NCBI RefSeq assembly: GCF_042643265.1
Contig: NZ_JBHRRZ010000012.1
Location: 62,001-126,000 of the forward strand
Direction: 5' to 3'
Origin: Virgibacillus_O sediminis
Lineage (GTDB): Bacteria; Bacillota; Bacilli; Bacillales; Amphibacillaceae
DNA length: 64,000 bases
This document shows, piece after piece, positions 9,287 through 18,375 of the stretch; the first letter of the stretch is position 1; the number at the start of each line of letters is the position of its first letter. The notes beneath the pieces were generated by a model, which saw nothing but the letters and a program-made list of their open reading frames with translations, ran no database searches and was not told the DNA's origin. The position numbers and the translations under genes were made by a program.

Positions 9287-9329
9287 AAAACAAGGGAGCC
9301 AGTGTCGTAAAAACCAACATGACTCCCCC
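9287..9329 (-). terminator. Attenuating hairpin between binding-protein and permease genes
   Basis: On the minus strand GGGGGAGTCATGT faces ACACTGGCTCCC with G-U pairs and a loop, followed by TTGTTTT. It sits 10-50 bases after the binding-protein stop. In ABC operons such partial terminators let the binding protein be made in excess. Confidence 0.5.
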
Positions 9330-9337
9330 TGTAATGA

Positions 9338-10936
9338 TTACTTCTTCCATGTATTCCAAAAACGCGGGCCTAGCCAAGCATCATAGTCTTGAATTTCTTC
9401 ACTTAAAATATCCAACGTGGTTTCATTTGCTATTTTGAAGAAAGGCAGCTCCTCATACACCGTATGGTTCATTTCGGCTAAAATTTCCTGCCTCTCCTCT
9501 GGAGATGCTGCTAATCCCCACTGGTCCATTAACCCTTCCCAACGTTCACTTTCATACCAGCCACTACTGTTTCGATCCGGAACAAGGAAACCTAATTCAT
9601 TTGGCGAGAATCTAGTAGAGTATCCAATCGTAACGATATCCCAGTTACTCGGGTCCTGCCACCTTTCTAGATAGGTTGCCCATTCATATGGATCTAGCTC
9701 AACGGTAAATCCTACTTCTTCCAGCTGTTGTTGTGTCATTTGGGAAATACGTTTATAGTTCTCATTATTATTGGAATACATAATCGTGATTGGCTCACCA
9801 GTATAATCTGATTCTTCGAGTAGCTCTTTCGCCTTTTCCGTGTCATGTGCTAAATAGCCATCCGTACCTTCATCTGTATATAGTTCAGTTTGGCTTGGAG
9901 CAAACAGGGCTCCATCCAGCTCGTAAAATTCTTCATTCCCATACGTAGATTGTGCAATTTCTTCCTTATCCAATGCATAGTGTAGGGCTTGTCGAACTTT
10001 CAAATCATCGAATGGAGGTTCAGATTTATCCGGTATCAGCATGGAATACCCATTAATATACGTCACGGGCTCGGCATTAGGTGTTGATTCGACCACCTCA
10101 TATAAGTCTGTTGGAATATTTTGAGCGTAATCATATAGATCGGTTTGCATGCCATTTAATTTAACCTGTGGATCTTTTACCATCAAAAAGTTAATTTGAT
10201 CAAGAACGGCCTCTTTTTTACCAGTAAGCCCGCCCCAGTCCGTTTCTTCCCGTTGGGAGTAATCTTCGAATCGTGTCAGAACAATTTCCGAACCACGTTC
10301 CCATCCATTAAATTTATAAGGTCCCGTACCGATGAGCTGCTCGGGAACTAAAGGCTTCTCGCCAGCTTCTTCTGCAATTTCTTTTGGAATGATGACTAAG
10401 CCTGTCTTCGGAGCAGCCATATCATCTAGAAAAGCGTTATAGATTTGATTCAATGTGATTTCTACTGTTAAATTATCCACCGCTTTGACATCTGCAATAT
10501 ATTCGCTTGCAACTTGACCAACAGAGGATACAAGCTGCCATCTTTCGAGGGAGGCGACTACGTCTTCTGCTTCAACCGTTGTCCCATCATGAAAGTTTAC
10601 ACCTTCCCGAATATTGATGGTGTACACTTTTTGATCATCTGAAATGGTGTAGTCTTCTGCAATCATCGGTTGAACAGCGAAATCTTTATCAAGTGCAACC
10701 AATGTTTCAAAAATATGCCAAGCAATATCCCTAGTCGGACTAGAAGCATTTGCCATAAGGTCTAATGTATCCGGCTCACTGGCGTAAGCAACATCTATTG
10801 TTCCTCCGGACTGTTCTTCTCCCGCTTCTGTATTACCTTCCCCAGATCCGTTGCTTGAGCTCTCATTATTACAAGCTACCAAAATAAATGATAATGTAAG
10901 AATCGTAAATAATTGTAGAGTATGTTTTAAACGCAT
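9338..10936 (-). CDS. Peptide-binding lipoprotein of ABC transporter (SBP_bac_5)
   Basis: 532 residues; ATG after TAGGAGAGATCAGC. The signal peptide ends in the lipobox LILVAC-type segment (LSFILVACNN), so it is tethered to the outer face of the membrane. It then follows the OppA/DppA family pattern: IDVAYASEPDTLDL near residue 48, the INIREGVNFHDGTTVEAEDV segment, GTGPYKFNGWERGSEI, and DLKVRQALHYALDKEEI. It captures the peptide and delivers it to the two permeases encoded downstream. It follows the M20 amidohydrolase by 18 bases. The bound ligand is not readable from sequence. Confidence 0.93.
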   Translation of the reverse strand: MRLKHTLQLFTILTLSFILVACNNESSSNGSGEGNTEAGEEQSGGTIDVAYASEPDTLDLMANASSPTRDIAWHIFETLVALDKDFAVQPMIAEDYTISDDQKVYTINIREGVNFHDGTTVEAEDVVASLERWQLVSSVGQVASEYIADVKAVDNLTVEITLNQIYNAFLDDMAAPKTGLVIIPKEIAEEAGEKPLVPEQLIGTGPYKFNGWERGSEIVLTRFEDYSQREETDWGGLTGKKEAVLDQINFLMVKDPQVKLNGMQTDLYDYAQNIPTDLYEVVESTPNAEPVTYINGYSMLIPDKSEPPFDDLKVRQALHYALDKEEIAQSTYGNEEFYELDGALFAPSQTELYTDEGTDGYLAHDTEKAKELLEESDYTGEPITIMYSNNNENYKRISQMTQQQLEEVGFTVELDPYEWATYLERWQDPSNWDIVTIGYSTRFSPNELGFLVPDRNSSGWYESERWEGLMDQWGLAASPEERQEILAEMNHTVYEELPFFKIANETTLDILSEEIQDYDAWLGPRFWNTWKK

Positions 10937-10954
10937 GCTGATCTCTCCTAATAA

Positions 10955-12145
10955 TTAGTCAACTAGATAATGTGCAACAATTTTTATAAATGCTTTTTCA
11001 ATGTTAAGCAAAGCTCTTTCATCAATATCAAATTTCGGATGATGATGCGGATAATGCGTACTTTCACTTTCATTCCTGGATCCTACTCTGAAATAGGTTC
11101 CAGGCCTTTCTTTCAAGAAATAAGCAAAATCCTCTGCGCCCATGGTAGGCACTAGTTCAACAACATCTTCCTCATTAAATACTTCTTTAAAAAGCCCTTT
11201 TACAATTGCTGTCTCTTCATGGTGATTAAATAAGGAAGGGTATCCTCGTAAATAGTCAATCTCATGGGCTGCGTGGTTTGCACTCGTGATTCCTTGTACA
11301 ATCGAATGGATTTCTTTTTCCACTAAATCACGTACGTCCTCATCAAAGGTTCTTACCGTCCCCTCAATTATGGCTTCATCTGGAATTACATTAAATGCCG
11401 CACCAGCTTGGAATACCCCCAAGGTAACAACAGCAGATTGTAATGGATCCACTCTGCGGCTGACAATCTTTTGCAGGGATTGAACAACCTCACTGCCAAT
11501 AACAATTGGATCTATCGCTTCATTTGGTCTGGCTCCATGTCCCCCATTGCCTTTAACCGTTATCTTAAACTTATCCACGGCAGCCATTTGGTATCCAGAG
11601 CCTACACCAATTTGACCTAATGGGATATCTGATGCCAGATGGGCACCAAACACAGCATCTACTCCGTCCAGAATTCCCTCTTCAATCATAAATTTCGCCC
11701 CTCCTGGCGGCTTCTCCTCAGCTGGTTGGAAAACAAAGAGGACTTTTCCCTTTAGTTGGTCCTTATATTTACTGAGCAGCTGCGCTGTCCCAAGAAGTGC
11801 TGCTGTATGGCCATCATGTCCACAAGCATGCATAACCCCCGGATTTGCAGATGCATATGGGGTATCATTTTCTTCATGAATCGGCAGGGCGTCAAAATCT
11901 GCACGTAAAGCGATTGTTTTACCTAGCCCTTTTCCTTCCAATTCGGCAACCATTCCATGGCCACCGACTTGTGTTTTCACAGAAAGTCCAAAGCTTTTCA
12001 ATTTCTCTTCAATGAAGGTTGCTGTATGTTTCTCTTCAAATGATAACTCCGGATGCTTATGTAAATATCTGCGCCAATTCTGAACGTCTGAAAATTGCTC
12101 ATCGATTCTCTCAATAATAGATGAAAATTCTCTAATCTGGCTCAA
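10955..12145 (-). CDS. M20 family amidohydrolase (N-acyl-amino acid/peptide deacylase)
   Basis: 396 residues from a TTG start at 12145, which follows GTGGGGGATACAA; a longer open frame to 12232 crosses the promoter and is unlikely. Metal-binding motifs of the M20D group are seen: HKHPELSFEE, ADFDALP, VMHACGHDGHTA, FQPAEEKPPGGA, TMGAEDFAYF and a C-terminal HYPHHHPKFDIDE. These enzymes remove acyl groups or hydrolyse amide bonds of modified amino acids with a two-metal centre in the cytosol. It is the first gene of the operon with a peptide importer, so it probably processes the imported compound. The second M20 enzyme, at about 20 kb, is a paralogue. Substrate unknown. Confidence 0.9.
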   Translation of the reverse strand: MSQIREFSSIIERIDEQFSDVQNWRRYLHKHPELSFEEKHTATFIEEKLKSFGLSVKTQVGGHGMVAELEGKGLGKTIALRADFDALPIHEENDTPYASANPGVMHACGHDGHTAALLGTAQLLSKYKDQLKGKVLFVFQPAEEKPPGGAKFMIEEGILDGVDAVFGAHLASDIPLGQIGVGSGYQMAAVDKFKITVKGNGGHGARPNEAIDPIVIGSEVVQSLQKIVSRRVDPLQSAVVTLGVFQAGAAFNVIPDEAIIEGTVRTFDEDVRDLVEKEIHSIVQGITSANHAAHEIDYLRGYPSLFNHHEETAIVKGLFKEVFNEEDVVELVPTMGAEDFAYFLKERPGTYFRVGSRNESESTHYPHHHPKFDIDERALLNIEKAFIKIVAHYLVD

Positions 12146-12203
12146 TTGTATCCCCCACAATCTGTACATTAAGTAAAAAGAGTTTAATAGATGAATACAC
12201 CAA

Positions 12204-12235
12204 ATAATAACCATATTAACCTTAGTTGTCAACTA
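12204..12235 (-). promoter_or_regulatory. SigmaA promoter with palindromic operator for the M20/peptide-import operon
   Basis: On the minus strand TTGACA (12227-12232), 17 bases, TATTAT (12204-12209). A perfect 13-base odd palindrome TAGTTGaCAACTA (12223-12235) overlaps the -35 box, a typical position for a repressor of the GntR or similar type. The start codon lies about 50 bases downstream. Confidence 0.7.
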
Positions 12236-12388
12236 GGTTTAATATAGTTTTATAACACTGCTATAATAATTGTTCCTTATTTACCGCAATAAGGCTGTGA
12301 GGATATGTCCCACTGGTGACAGGACTCCAGAAAAATAACTATATTTATAGTCAATAAATTTCACTGTTTAACTGATAATCTGTTCATT
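12236..12388. other. Intergenic stretch, no gene seen
   Basis: AT-rich spacer between the promoter of the peptide operon and the terminator of the ferredoxin-NADP reductase gene. No open frame with a ribosome site was found. Confidence 0.5.
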
Positions 12389-12428
12389 AAAAAAAGGCCT
12401 AAGGAGATAGACACACCTTGAGGCCTTT
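12389..12428 (-). terminator. Terminator of the ferredoxin-NADP reductase gene
   Basis: AAAGGCCTaAGG pairs with CCTtgAGGCCTTT around an 11-base loop; a T run follows on the minus strand. It lies about 140 bases after the stop. Confidence 0.8.
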
Positions 12429-12567
12429 CCATGCTCGGAAAGAGGCTTAAATGTTCCGTATTTCGTATAGGATGTCAGACGGTAACTGTGTTGCATTTTA
12501 AACAATATAAATGACTGTCTATCCAACTGCTCAAACATCTGGATATACGCAACCATTTCCCGTTAAA

Positions 12568-13605
12568 TTACCCCAGCATCTCCCTTACAATCTCATGGTT
12601 CCTTTCATCAAACTGCTCATTATGGGAGGAAACCATGGCTGTAGCCGGGGCAGCGGGATCGATATAATTCTTCACACTGTTGACGGCATTCACCGCATCT
12701 TGAAATGCTCCGACAAGCAAGTTCACCTTACCTTCGTAGAATATATTATCACCTGCTGCAAATATTCCCTCCTGGCTGGTACATCCCTGTGCATTCCCAT
12801 GGTAAAAGCCATCCTTTGTCCGTTCCATGAGAAGGTTGTCAGAGATGTCCAGGGAGTTGTCCTGGTGATAGCCATGATGGACCAGTACATGGTCCACTCG
12901 CTCTTTGGTTATTTCGCCGGTCCATACATTTTCCAGTACGGCCTCATCCAAATAGCTACCAACACCCTCCAGTGATCGGATGACAGTATTCTTCAAAATA
13001 GTCGCATTGCTGTTTTCCAGCTTGTCCACCTGGGCTTCATGTGCTCCTGCTTCTCCTCTTCGATACACCAGGATTACTTTTTTAGCAATACTCAACAGCT
13101 CTACAGCCCAGTCTATCGCGGCATTGCCACCTCCGGATATCATCACGACCTTGTTATGAAGGGACTTGATGGAAGGCATCTTGTAATGGAGGTTGTTCCC
13201 TTCAAAGCGACTGCTTCCCTCGATCTCTAGGCGCTTCGGAGTGATGATCCCTCCCCCATTTGCCAGAATCACTGCCTTGGAATAATGCTTATTTCCATCA
13301 TCCGTGGTAAGGATAAACTGGTTGTTGCTATCTTTCTCAATAAAGCCCACTTTCTTTTTTGTAAAAACAGTCGGTTGGAATGTAAGTGCCTGTTCTACCA
13401 GTTGTTTTGCGAATACGCCCCCTGTGACAGGAGGCTGTCCGCCAACATCCCAAATCATTTTTTCCGGGTATAATGTAACCTTTCCGCCAAGTGATGGTTG
13501 TGCTTCCAAAATCTTCGTCTTCATCCCACGCAGTCCGCTATAAAAGGCTGAGTACAGACCCGCAGGCCCTCCACCGATAATCGTGACATCGAATAGCTCC
13601 TTCAT
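12568..13605 (-). CDS. Thioredoxin-reductase-like ferredoxin--NADP+ reductase (type 2)
   Basis: 345 residues from the ATG at 13605, after GGGAGAGGACGTATC. The N-terminal FAD-binding site is VTIIGGGPAGLYSAFYSGLRGM and the NADPH site is VVMISGGGNAAIDWAVEL. The C-terminal FAD motif is GIFAAGDN with VNLLVGAFQDAVNAVN. It lacks the CxxC redox pair of thioredoxin reductase, as in YumC-type FNRs, which pass electrons between NADPH and ferredoxin or flavodoxin. It is divergent from an iron-siderophore importer with a Fur box between them. Reduction of imported ferric siderophore or supply of reduced ferredoxin under iron limitation is therefore plausible, but that is inference. Confidence 0.88.
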   Translation of the reverse strand: MKELFDVTIIGGGPAGLYSAFYSGLRGMKTKILEAQPSLGGKVTLYPEKMIWDVGGQPPVTGGVFAKQLVEQALTFQPTVFTKKKVGFIEKDSNNQFILTTDDGNKHYSKAVILANGGGIITPKRLEIEGSSRFEGNNLHYKMPSIKSLHNKVVMISGGGNAAIDWAVELLSIAKKVILVYRRGEAGAHEAQVDKLENSNATILKNTVIRSLEGVGSYLDEAVLENVWTGEITKERVDHVLVHHGYHQDNSLDISDNLLMERTKDGFYHGNAQGCTSQEGIFAAGDNIFYEGKVNLLVGAFQDAVNAVNSVKNYIDPAAPATAMVSSHNEQFDERNHEIVREMLG

Positions 13606-13651
13606 GATACGTCCTCTCCCATCCATCTATTTATTATTTTTTTAATTTTCA

Positions 13652-13680
13652 TTGACAGCAAGCGGTTTACTATTTACTAT
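13652..13680 (+). promoter_or_regulatory. SigmaA promoter of the siderophore-import operon
   Basis: TTGACA, 17 bases, TACTAT. The expected start of transcription is near 13687, just before the Fur box. Confidence 0.65.
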
Positions 13681-13695
13681 CTAACATATGTAATA

Positions 13696-13714
13696 GATAA
13701 TGATAATCATTTTC
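13696..13714 (+). promoter_or_regulatory. Fur box
   Basis: GATAATGATAATCATTTTC matches the 19-base Fur consensus GATAATGATAATCATTATC at 18 positions. It lies between the divergent ferredoxin-NADP reductase and siderophore transport genes, 52 bases before the ATPase start, and predicts iron-dependent repression. Confidence 0.88.
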
Positions 13715-13765
13715 AATTATCATACCATGAATAGTATAAAAATTACATAGGGAGGGTTGAATTAT

Positions 13766-14626
13766 ATGCGATTGACCGTTGAAGATGTCCGGGTCGGCTA
13801 TGAAGACAAGACGATCGTCCATGATCTGAGCATGTGCATCCCGGATGGCAAGATTACTACCATCATCGGTTCCAACGGATGCGGCAAATCCACGCTGCTG
13901 AAGGCGATGACCAGGGTAATCGCCCCACAAGCCGGGCAGATTATGCTGGACGGAAAGGCGATTGCCCAGATAAATACAAAGGAACTAGCAAGACAGCTCG
14001 CTTTTCTTCCGCAAAATCCAGACAGTTCCGGCGGCCTCCTGGTGGAAGAACTGGTTTCCTATGGCCGTTTCCCCTACCAAAAGGGGTTTGGCAATCTATC
14101 CAAAAAGGACAAGGAAATCATCCAATGGGCGCTAAACGTTACCCAGACAGAAGAGTTCCGTGACCAGTCATTGGATTCCCTTTCAGGTGGCCAACGGCAG
14201 CGTGTCTGGATCGCCTTGTCATTGGTTCAGGATACGGATATCATCTTTCTGGATGAGCCCACCACCTATTTAGATATGGCCCACCAACTGGAAGTATTGG
14301 AATTGCTTCAGAAGCTGAATAAGGAAGAAGGCAAAACCATTATCATGGTGCTGCATGACCTTAACCAAGCTGCACGCTTCTCGGATTTTGTGATAGCACT
14401 CTCAAATGGCAGACTCATCCAGGCTGGGATTCCAGAGGAAGTCATCACGCCGGAAGTTTTGGAAGAGGTGTTTCATATAGATGCCGTCATCGGAAAGGAT
14501 CCGCGAACAGAAAAACCCATGTGTATCACATACAATCTATTAAAAGGAGAGAAGAATCATGAAAAAATTAATATTCCCAATGCTTATACTACTCACCCTC
14601 CTCTTGGCAGCGTGTTCCAGCAGTAA
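13766..14626 (+). CDS. Iron-siderophore ABC transporter ATPase (FecE/FhuC type)
   Basis: 286 residues. The ATG at 13766 is chosen because it follows AGGGAGGG at a normal distance; an in-frame TTG at 13757 touches that site. Walker A is GSNGCGKST, the signature LSGGQRQR and Walker B IIFLDEPT, followed by LDMAHQLEVLELL, all typical of the FecE/FhuC/BtuD group. It powers uptake of ferric siderophores with the two FecCD permeases encoded downstream. Its last 68 bases overlap the start of the binding-protein gene in another frame. This makes its C-terminal 22 residues atypical and suggests either a lost earlier stop or tight coupling. Confidence 0.93.
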   Translation: MRLTVEDVRVGYEDKTIVHDLSMCIPDGKITTIIGSNGCGKSTLLKAMTRVIAPQAGQIMLDGKAIAQINTKELARQLAFLPQNPDSSGGLLVEELVSYGRFPYQKGFGNLSKKDKEIIQWALNVTQTEEFRDQSLDSLSGGQRQRVWIALSLVQDTDIIFLDEPTTYLDMAHQLEVLELLQKLNKEEGKTIIMVLHDLNQAARFSDFVIALSNGRLIQAGIPEEVITPEVLEEVFHIDAVIGKDPRTEKPMCITYNLLKGEKNHEKINIPNAYTTHPPLGSVFQQ

Positions 14627-15473
14627 TGCGGATACAGGCAGCGAGGAAACAACGGAAGAAACCATTACATATGAATCCGAATCAGGGCCGGTCGAGGTAC
14701 CGGCAAATCCTGAACGTGTTGTCGTGTTGTCCTCCTATGCCGGGGATCTTATCAAGCTCGGAGTGAATATCGTCGGTGTCGACTCATGGTCGGCCATGAA
14801 CCCCAATTTTGAAGAACACTTGGATCAAGCGGAGGTAGTTTCCAATCAGGACTTGGAGAAGATCATCGAATTGGAACCAGACTTGATCATTGGTCTGAAT
14901 AACATTGAAAATGCCGACAAACTTCAGGAAATCGCCCCAACCGTTCTGTTCACGTATGGTAAAAACGACTATCTGGAGCAGCATATCGAAATCGGAAAAG
15001 TCGTAAACAAAGAAGAAGAAGCGAGAGAATGGGCGGAAGACTTCGAGGCACGTGCGCAAGCCCTGGGCGAGGAAATCAAGGCCAAAATCGGCGAAGATGC
15101 CACTGTCACGGTGATTGAAAACTTTGAGAAACAATTCTATCTCTTTGGAGACAACTGGGGCCGTGGGACAGAAATATTATACCAAGCCATGGATCTGAAG
15201 ATGCCGGAGGCGGTAGCCGAAACCGCATTGGAACCCGGATACTTTGCCATCTCCCAGGAAGTCTTGGGTGATTATGCCGGCGATTATGTGATTTTGAGCT
15301 TAACCGAAGATCAGGACACATCTTTCTTGGAAGCAGATTGGTATAACAATATAGACGCAGTCGAAAAGGGGAACGTCTTCCGGGCGAACGCAAAAGCCTT
15401 TTATTTCAATGATGCTCTGAGTCTTGAGTATCAGTTGGATTTCTTTGAAGAAAAATTTCTCGGAAACAAGTAA
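14559..15473 (+). CDS. Iron-siderophore-binding lipoprotein (FhuD/FecB type)
   Basis: 304 residues; ATG after AAGGAGAGAAGAATC. The lipobox is LLLAACSS, so it is membrane-tethered. The periplasmic-binding-type fold follows: VEVPANPERVVVLSSYAGDLIKLGV, IELEPDLIIGLNN, a long central helix (about 140-180) and GYFAISQEVLGDYAGDYVIL. It captures ferric siderophore outside the cell. Gene order ATPase, binding protein, permease, permease is less common than binding protein first. The siderophore class (hydroxamate or other) cannot be read from sequence. Confidence 0.92.
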   Translation: MKKLIFPMLILLTLLLAACSSSNADTGSEETTEETITYESESGPVEVPANPERVVVLSSYAGDLIKLGVNIVGVDSWSAMNPNFEEHLDQAEVVSNQDLEKIIELEPDLIIGLNNIENADKLQEIAPTVLFTYGKNDYLEQHIEIGKVVNKEEEAREWAEDFEARAQALGEEIKAKIGEDATVTVIENFEKQFYLFGDNWGRGTEILYQAMDLKMPEAVAETALEPGYFAISQEVLGDYAGDYVILSLTEDQDTSFLEADWYNNIDAVEKGNVFRANAKAFYFNDALSLEYQLDFFEEKFLGNK

Positions 15474-15491
15474 CACAGGGGAACAAACGAG

Positions 15492-16493
15492 ATGAAAAAG
15501 GTCCGTTCCCTCCCCTTCCCTATGTTGTTGCTTACAGCTTTACTGTTATTGTTCCTAAGTTTCTATGCCGCCCTCACATTCGGTGCGGCTGACACGACCT
15601 TCCGGGATGTCTGGCATGCCATGATTGGCGAGACTGGCGGGGATTACTACTCCGTTTTACGGGAAATTCGCTTCCCACAGGTGATTGCAGCATTCTTTGT
15701 CGGTAGTGCCCTAGCCGTTTCGGGGGCGATCATGCAGGGTGTTACCCGCAATCCCCTCGCAGACCCAGGCCTGCTCGGCATCACTGCAGGTGCTAACGCA
15801 GCCTTGGCACTGACCATGGCACTTATCCCATCGGCATCTTACCTTTCCATCATCATCGCCTGTTTCATCGGAGCTGCGGTCGGAATGGGGATTGTTTACG
15901 GGATTGCGGGCTCCATGAATACAGGCCTTTCTCCGCTGAAGCTAGTGTTGGCAGGGGCTGCCGTTACAGCCTTTCTCCAGGCCCTGGCTGACGGAGTGGG
16001 GATCCTGTTCCATATATCCAAAGACGTTTCCATGTGGACAGCCGGCGGTTTGATCGGAACCACATGGCAGGCACTTCTGGTGGTTCCTGTCATCATAGCC
16101 GGACTGCTAGCCAGTCTAGTTCTCAGCCGCCATTTGACGATTTTGAGCCTGAATGAAGAAGTGGCCGTCGGGCTGGGTCAGAAAACCACCTTGTTGAAAA
16201 CCTTGCTGATGGGCATTGTGGTAATCCTTGCCGGGGCCGCGGTGGCTCTGGTTGGAAATCTTGCATTTGTGGGACTCATCATTCCCCATATTGTCCGGGG
16301 GTTAGTTGGTTCCGACTACCGGATGATTGTTCCCATGTCAGTAGTGGCAGGCGGACTGTTTATGATCCTCGCAGACCTGGTTGGGCGCACCCTGAACGCC
16401 CCGTTTGAAACCCCGGTTGTTGCGATTGTAGCCATCGTTGGTTTACCGTTCTTCTTACTATTGGTGCGAAGAGGAGGACGAGCATTTGGTTAG
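15492..16493 (+). CDS. FecCD-family siderophore permease, first subunit (FhuB type)
   Basis: 333 residues with about nine hydrophobic helices. Family motifs include REIRFPQVIAAFFVGSALAVSGAIMQGVTRNPLADPGLLGI, AVGLGQKT near the ATPase-contact loop and FVGLIIPHIVRGLVGSDYR. It forms half of the membrane channel for ferric siderophore. It overlaps the second permease by 8 bases. Confidence 0.92.
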   Translation: MKKVRSLPFPMLLLTALLLLFLSFYAALTFGAADTTFRDVWHAMIGETGGDYYSVLREIRFPQVIAAFFVGSALAVSGAIMQGVTRNPLADPGLLGITAGANAALALTMALIPSASYLSIIIACFIGAAVGMGIVYGIAGSMNTGLSPLKLVLAGAAVTAFLQALADGVGILFHISKDVSMWTAGGLIGTTWQALLVVPVIIAGLLASLVLSRHLTILSLNEEVAVGLGQKTTLLKTLLMGIVVILAGAAVALVGNLAFVGLIIPHIVRGLVGSDYRMIVPMSVVAGGLFMILADLVGRTLNAPFETPVVAIVAIVGLPFFLLLVRRGGRAFG

Positions 16494-17493
16494 CCATCAG
16501 CAAAAAAAACAAAAGAAGTGGATGATCATTCTTCTGCTTATATTTATCGGGGTATTTACCTGCAGCATTTCCCTGGGCGACTCCACTCTTTCCCTAGGGC
16601 GTGTCTTTCCGGCGTTATTCGGGTTCGGGGCGTTCAAAGAAGAATTCATCCTATTTTCTATCCGCCTCCCCCGGACCATTATCTTGGCCCTTGCAGGAAT
16701 GGCCCTTGCCATGTCCGGTGCATTATTGCAAAGTGTCACAAGGAATGACCTGGCAGACCCGGGTATTATCGGGATAAATGCCGGAGCCGGTGTCGGAATC
16801 ACCTGTTTTTATCTCTTTGTCCAGTCTGATATCCAGCATTATGCCTATGTATTGCCGATTGTCGCTTTCATCAGCGCGATCGTTACTGCATTGTGCATTT
16901 ACTTCTTTTCCTATGAAAAAGGAAAAGGGATCCAGCCTGTCAAACTCGTATTGGTCGGTGTCGGTTTTGCCTCTGCCCTCTCCGGGTTGATGATGCTGCT
17001 GATTTCTTCTGCAGAGCGCAGCGATGTTGAGTTTGTCTCCAGATGGCTCGCCGGCAATATTTGGGGAACAGACTGGCCATTCATCATGGCGCTTCTTCCA
17101 TGGCTCCTTGTTTGTCTGCCGATTATCTTTTACAAAGCAAACACGTTGAATATCCTGGCCATGAATGAGCCGAGCGCCATCGGGTTGGGTGTCTCCTTGA
17201 ACAAAGAAAGATTCCTCCTGATCATTATTGCCGTAGCACTGGCAGCTGCAGCGGTATCCGTGACAGGAGGTATCAGCTTTATCGGTCTGATGGCTCCTCA
17301 TATAGCGAAGAGCTTGGTGGGCCCCAGACACCAATTATTCCTCCCAATCGCTTTGTTGATGGGAATGATTTTACTAACTGCAGCAGATACGATCGGCCGG
17401 AACCTGTTAGGATCGGATACTATTCCAGCCGGGATCGTGGCAGCATTCATCGGGGCCCCTTATTTCATTTATTTGTTAAGGAAATCAAATTAA
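16486..17493 (+). CDS. FecCD-family siderophore permease, second subunit (FhuG type)
   Basis: 335 residues from a TTG at 16486, preceded by AGAGGAGGACGAGCAT; an ATG at 16438 has no ribosome site and overlaps the upstream gene too far. Motifs: SIRLPRTIILALAGMALAMSGALLQSVTRNDLADPGIIGINAGAGVG, AIGLGVSLN and GGISFIGLMAPHIAKSLVG. It forms the other half of the channel. It is the last gene of the operon, followed by a terminator. Confidence 0.92.
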   Translation: MVSHQQKKQKKWMIILLLIFIGVFTCSISLGDSTLSLGRVFPALFGFGAFKEEFILFSIRLPRTIILALAGMALAMSGALLQSVTRNDLADPGIIGINAGAGVGITCFYLFVQSDIQHYAYVLPIVAFISAIVTALCIYFFSYEKGKGIQPVKLVLVGVGFASALSGLMMLLISSAERSDVEFVSRWLAGNIWGTDWPFIMALLPWLLVCLPIIFYKANTLNILAMNEPSAIGLGVSLNKERFLLIIIAVALAAAAVSVTGGISFIGLMAPHIAKSLVGPRHQLFLPIALLMGMILLTAADTIGRNLLGSDTIPAGIVAAFIGAPYFIYLLRKSN

Positions 17494-17510
17494 CGTATAG
17501 AATACTTTAA

Positions 17511-17559
17511 AACCTGGACACTTCTTCTACAAGGAGGATGGTCCAGGTTATCTTTTTTA
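17511..17559 (+). terminator. Terminator of the siderophore-import operon
   Basis: AACCTGGAC pairs with GTCCAGGTT and is followed by ATCTTTTTTA, 17 bases after the last stop. Confidence 0.85.
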
Positions 17560-17581
17560 TTACCCCTTTTGGCTATTATAC

Positions 17582-18022
17582 TTAATACCTTCTATGCTGA
17601 AGAGGAATAATCTGCCCTCTAATTTCCCCACCAGGATTTTGTTCGGTATGTGCATTTACATACGTCAATTCTCTTCGCATCAATGTAAGCAAGTCCTTTA
17701 CATTTCTTACGCCTACATCATTTGGAACGATATCCTTATCTGCAATAACTCCTGTAACTACCCCTCGGCGAGTGGTTATCCCATTTTGTTCTTCTAAAGT
17801 CTCTAGGTCAGCGCCAAACAGGAAGGCGAGAACAGGTCCATTTTCATTGCGGGCTCCAAAGTGAATATGCGCTTGAATGAAATTTCTAATATTGTTGACT
17901 TCCAGCTTAAATTTAATTTTTCTGCCATCCTCATTAACGAGAAACTTAGCTTCTCCAAACGCATCTGTCCTTACTGGGGGTACTTCGTTTCTCCCTTTTA
18001 AATCAGCGATAAATCTCTCCAT
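17582..18022 (-). CDS. CHRD-domain protein
   Basis: 146 residues from the ATG at 18022 after GAAGGAGGTGGAATTC; longer frames have no ribosome site. The sequence FIADLKGRNEVPPV, GEAKFLV, IQAHIHFGAR, GPVLAFLFG and YVNAHTEQNPGGEIRGQI spans one CHRD domain. In chordin, and in bacterial proteins, this is an immunoglobulin-like beta fold of unknown bacterial function. No signal peptide is seen, which is unusual because many CHRD proteins are exported; in Bacillus-type spore formers some are found in spores. A role in spores is only a suggestion. Confidence 0.85.
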   Translation of the reverse strand: MERFIADLKGRNEVPPVRTDAFGEAKFLVNEDGRKIKFKLEVNNIRNFIQAHIHFGARNENGPVLAFLFGADLETLEEQNGITTRRGVVTGVIADKDIVPNDVGVRNVKDLLTLMRRELTYVNAHTEQNPGGEIRGQIIPLQHRRY

Positions 18023-18284
18023 GAATTCCACCTCCTTCGTACACGGTATGTAAAATGGAGTAACCTTGTATAGGTGAGGGAAATTAAAAGCAAAAAAAAG
18101 GCAAATAATTGTGCTGGAACACAAATTAGCCTAAGAGGGGGGATGTATTATCGACCTTCGTATTCTAATGCGATACTCCTATATGAAAAATAGCCGGGAA
18201 TATGGGAAAGAGGTGATAATATGTAGAAAATAGCTTTCATTGTAGAAATCCGGAACCGATTATTATTTGCATACCAATAATAAA
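18023..18284. other. Intergenic stretch, no gene seen
   Basis: AT-rich sequence with short frames only. A minus frame at 18148-18357 reads straight through the hairpin at 18285-18331 and has no ribosome site. Confidence 0.5.
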
Positions 18285-18331
18285 GGTGGTGGAAGTCCTT
18301 CATAGCAACGTATGCAAGGACTTCCACCACC
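18285..18331 (-). terminator. Long-stem terminator after the YfcC-family carrier gene
   Basis: GGTGGTGGAAGTCCTT pairs perfectly with AAGGACTTCCACCACC (16 bp, 15-base loop). On the minus strand it is followed by TTTATTATT. It lies about 45 bases after the carrier stop. Confidence 0.7.
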
Positions 18332-18375
18332 TTCCATTCAACTGGCATATTCGTCACAAAGTAGGTAGAACACTC

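Noticed and set aside
12368..12556. Minus-strand frame of 62 codons after the ferredoxin-NADP reductase gene
   Set aside because: It runs through the terminator at 12389-12428 and has no ribosome site.
16723..17334. Minus-strand frame of 203 codons
   Set aside because: Antisense to the second siderophore permease, with His/Asp/Cys-rich composition and no ribosome site.
18148..18357. Minus-strand frame of 69 codons
   Set aside because: It includes the 16-bp stem terminator and has no start signal.
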